DNA of 64,000 bases from Ptiloglossa arizonensis (taxonomy: Eukaryota > Arthropoda > Insecta > Hymenoptera > Colletidae): positions 3,534,001 to 3,598,000 of the forward strand of contig NC_135056.1 of the NCBI RefSeq assembly GCF_051014685.1, in the 5' to 3' direction. How positions within the stretch are numbered: the stretch's first letter is position 1; each line of letters begins with the position of its first letter. This document shows, in pieces, positions 61,990 through 64,000 of the stretch. The notes beneath the pieces were generated by a model. The model had not been told where the DNA came from, did not search any database, and worked only from the letters and a program-made list of their open reading frames with translations. The position numbers and the translations under genes were made by a program.

Positions 61990-64000
61990 GCGTTTGGTTA
62001 CCTGGCTGATATGCGTAGTGAACAGACAATACATTCGCCATCCACTACTAAACTATTCACTACTTTACTCTCTGTACAGACTTATCCGACGCAAATTGCT
62101 TTCTGTTTCGATTCTTGTGGAATTCTATTCGTATACTCTCACCAGCTCCTGCTTAGCAAAGCAACAAAACTTACATAAACGCGTTGCGACAAACATTAAT
62201 ATATTGAATATTTACATAAAGCAAACAAAAAATAAATATATATTATATATTATGTATGTATGTGTGTATATATATGGGTGTATATATATATATATGTATA
62301 TATGTATATATATATACATGTATATACATATATATACATATATATATATCTATATGTATATATATATATGGATAATATATACATAAACATTTTATTTATG
62401 AATGGGATTCTCTATGTCTGTTTTCCAGTTAACTAGTCGAATAATCTACAAAGTGAATCTACAACTACTGATCGTCTTCGCTGCAATTCCAACACTAATT
62501 ACTGCAGAGAAAGATTTTAATGAACTTTTCTTAAATCTTCCTTTTATATTTATGTGCTGTCATAATACGATAAGCGATTTCAAGGAGCTTATTTTTCTCG
62601 AACAAAAAGAAAATGTATCGAAAAGATTTCGGTATGTTAGTCTTGCAAAGATTTTATTTTCAATTAAAAAATTGTTATCAATAGTGTACAACTTAATGTT
62701 AAGTTATGTATTTTTTAAGTAAAATACGATCTTTTTTTATCAGCTGTATTGTACGTTTATGTACATTTAATATATATATTTTTTATGGAGTTTCTATTTG
62801 ATTCTATATAACGTAATTTCTTGGTTTTGGTTTATTGCAGGGACAAATTAATAAATAGAAAAGATACGAACAAAAATACTTGTTCTGCGAAATAAATACA
62901 GAAAGAAGATAAAAGCTCGTTTAGATAGATTATAAATATAATTGAATTATATTTATTCAAAGATCGGGAATGTTGGGGAATTTATATTTTATGAAATCAG
63001 CATTGAGAATCGCATTCCATATCGGGTAAGAGAAGCAAAGTATGCAATGCACACGATTATACATAGCACAAAGCTCTTTACTAACGTTAGAACAGGGCTG
63101 GAACTCTTTGTATGTTGGTGGAAGAGATATAGCGAGGTTGTAAGGGCTGTACGGAACAAAGACGATAATGGTATTAAGTTTAAATTGTCAACAGTTTACG
63201 AATAACCTGGAGTGATCTTTTTTAAGCGTATTAAAAAATACAAATTTTCAACTCGAAACTGCAAACACTTCTTTCGAAAATATTTTTGTTTTTTTATTTG
63301 TATCGAACAATGAGAAAAATGCAATCCAATTTTAAACGACTACTCGATATCAAATTTATCTTTCTTAAGAAACATTTTTATTTCCATTTCCTTGAAAAAG
63401 ATCTTTCAATGTTCCCTGAAAAACCATATAATTTATTTAAGAAAAAATGTTCTCCGAAAAGTACGCAAAACTAAAGTTTCAGAAGAAAAATTAATCGTTA
63501 ACATCGTTCAAATTAATTGAGTACGAACTTGTAACCGATACAATTTTCAATACCAAAAGGAACTACATTTGACAGATTGTATCTAACAGGAAGGATGCCA
63601 CTTAGCAAACCACTCACTCGAGTGTGCCTCGAATACTTCGCTATAAGTATTTCTTTCACCAACTATACATTACGTAGTTAATAACGTAGTATATTTCTAC
63701 AAGGGCCTTCGTATATTTTTTTGGCTCCGTGAAAATTATATCGTTTGTTTAATCTTTTTTTTACCATCAGGTCGCAATGTCCTAGTATCATAATTTTTAC
63801 TAAAATTAAGATCTATTGTCCACTACTTACTTGAATGCGTCGCCTCGTGATAAATATCACGGTAGTTATACGGAAGAGTACTCCGTAATATTTCATTTTG
63901 ACGATAATCTGTTTACTATAATTTCCGTTTTAAGATAACTTCTTCCGATAAAACAATATGCTTTTTGCAGTTATTGTATCTTCGACTAAATCGGGTTACA
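61990..64000 (+). other. Presumed 3' UTR and downstream flank of X11L
   Basis: AT-rich, with a long (TA)/(TG) microsatellite at about 62225-62390 whose translated repeats give false frames. AATAAA occurs at 62231-62236 and 62891-62896. No downstream gene was recognised before the window ends. Confidence 0.4.
62231..62236 (+). terminator. Candidate poly(A) signal AATAAA
   Basis: First AATAAA that I noticed after the stop codon, about 240 bp downstream and just ahead of the TA/TG microsatellite. Neuronal insect genes often have long 3' UTRs, so a later site (62891) or one outside the window is equally possible. Confidence 0.25.

Noticed and set aside
61994..62386. 130-codon frame after the X11 stop
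   Set aside because: Its second half is just the translated TA/TG microsatellite (Tyr/Ile repeats).

Overview
This is AT-rich nuclear DNA from an insect. It has widely spaced exons with GT/AG borders, very long introns and a heavy load of decayed Tc1/mariner, piggyBac and R1-like non-LTR elements. The transposon mix resembles hymenopterans such as ants and bees, but that is an inference and no species can be named.

One host gene can be supported, on the + strand: the insect X11/Mint gene (APBA family; X11L in flies). This neuronal adaptor has one PTB domain and two C-terminal PDZ domains. Its exons are 811-1134 (Ser/Pro/Thr-rich), 2955-2991 (37-nt Lys/Glu micro-exon), 15368-15510 (first part of the PTB domain), 53533-53967 (rest of the PTB domain), 54183-54656 (PDZ1 and most of PDZ2) and 61918-61989 (conserved C-terminus ending in PVYI, with the stop). 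Splice phases agree at every junction and give 494 residues. The true N-terminus is probably upstream of the window.

The most interesting feature is a second exon at about 25436-25752. It encodes a different version of the same PTB start (FRLHFLGSVEV ... EAVTKIK) and ends at the same residue and phase as 15368-15510 (FRARYLGSTQL ... EAVSRIK). Both can splice to 53533, so the gene may make two X11 forms with different PTB N-terminal halves.

Between the exons are transposon remnants. By position: a long-TIR element (5957-6831), a TTAA-flanked MITE (8595-8854), a LINE endonuclease remnant (about 9076-9800, minus), a small inverted-repeat element (10362-10675), a TIR element with a transposase tail (11741-12312), an inverted-repeat element (13350-14005), a MITE (22553-22808), a purine-rich LINE-like tract (26740-27650), a piggyBac copy (28117-29845), a roughly 1-kb hairpin of two head-to-head transposase fragments (31554-32630), a Tc1-like element (37434-39014), a second TTAA MITE (39981-40198), a Tc1 fragment (41640-41890), a possible LINE ORF1 (42170-42830), inverted-repeat and tandem structures (43255-47115), an R1-like LINE fragment (58517-59180) and a Tc1 fragment (60480-61100). 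No tRNA, rRNA, CRISPR array or second host gene was seen.
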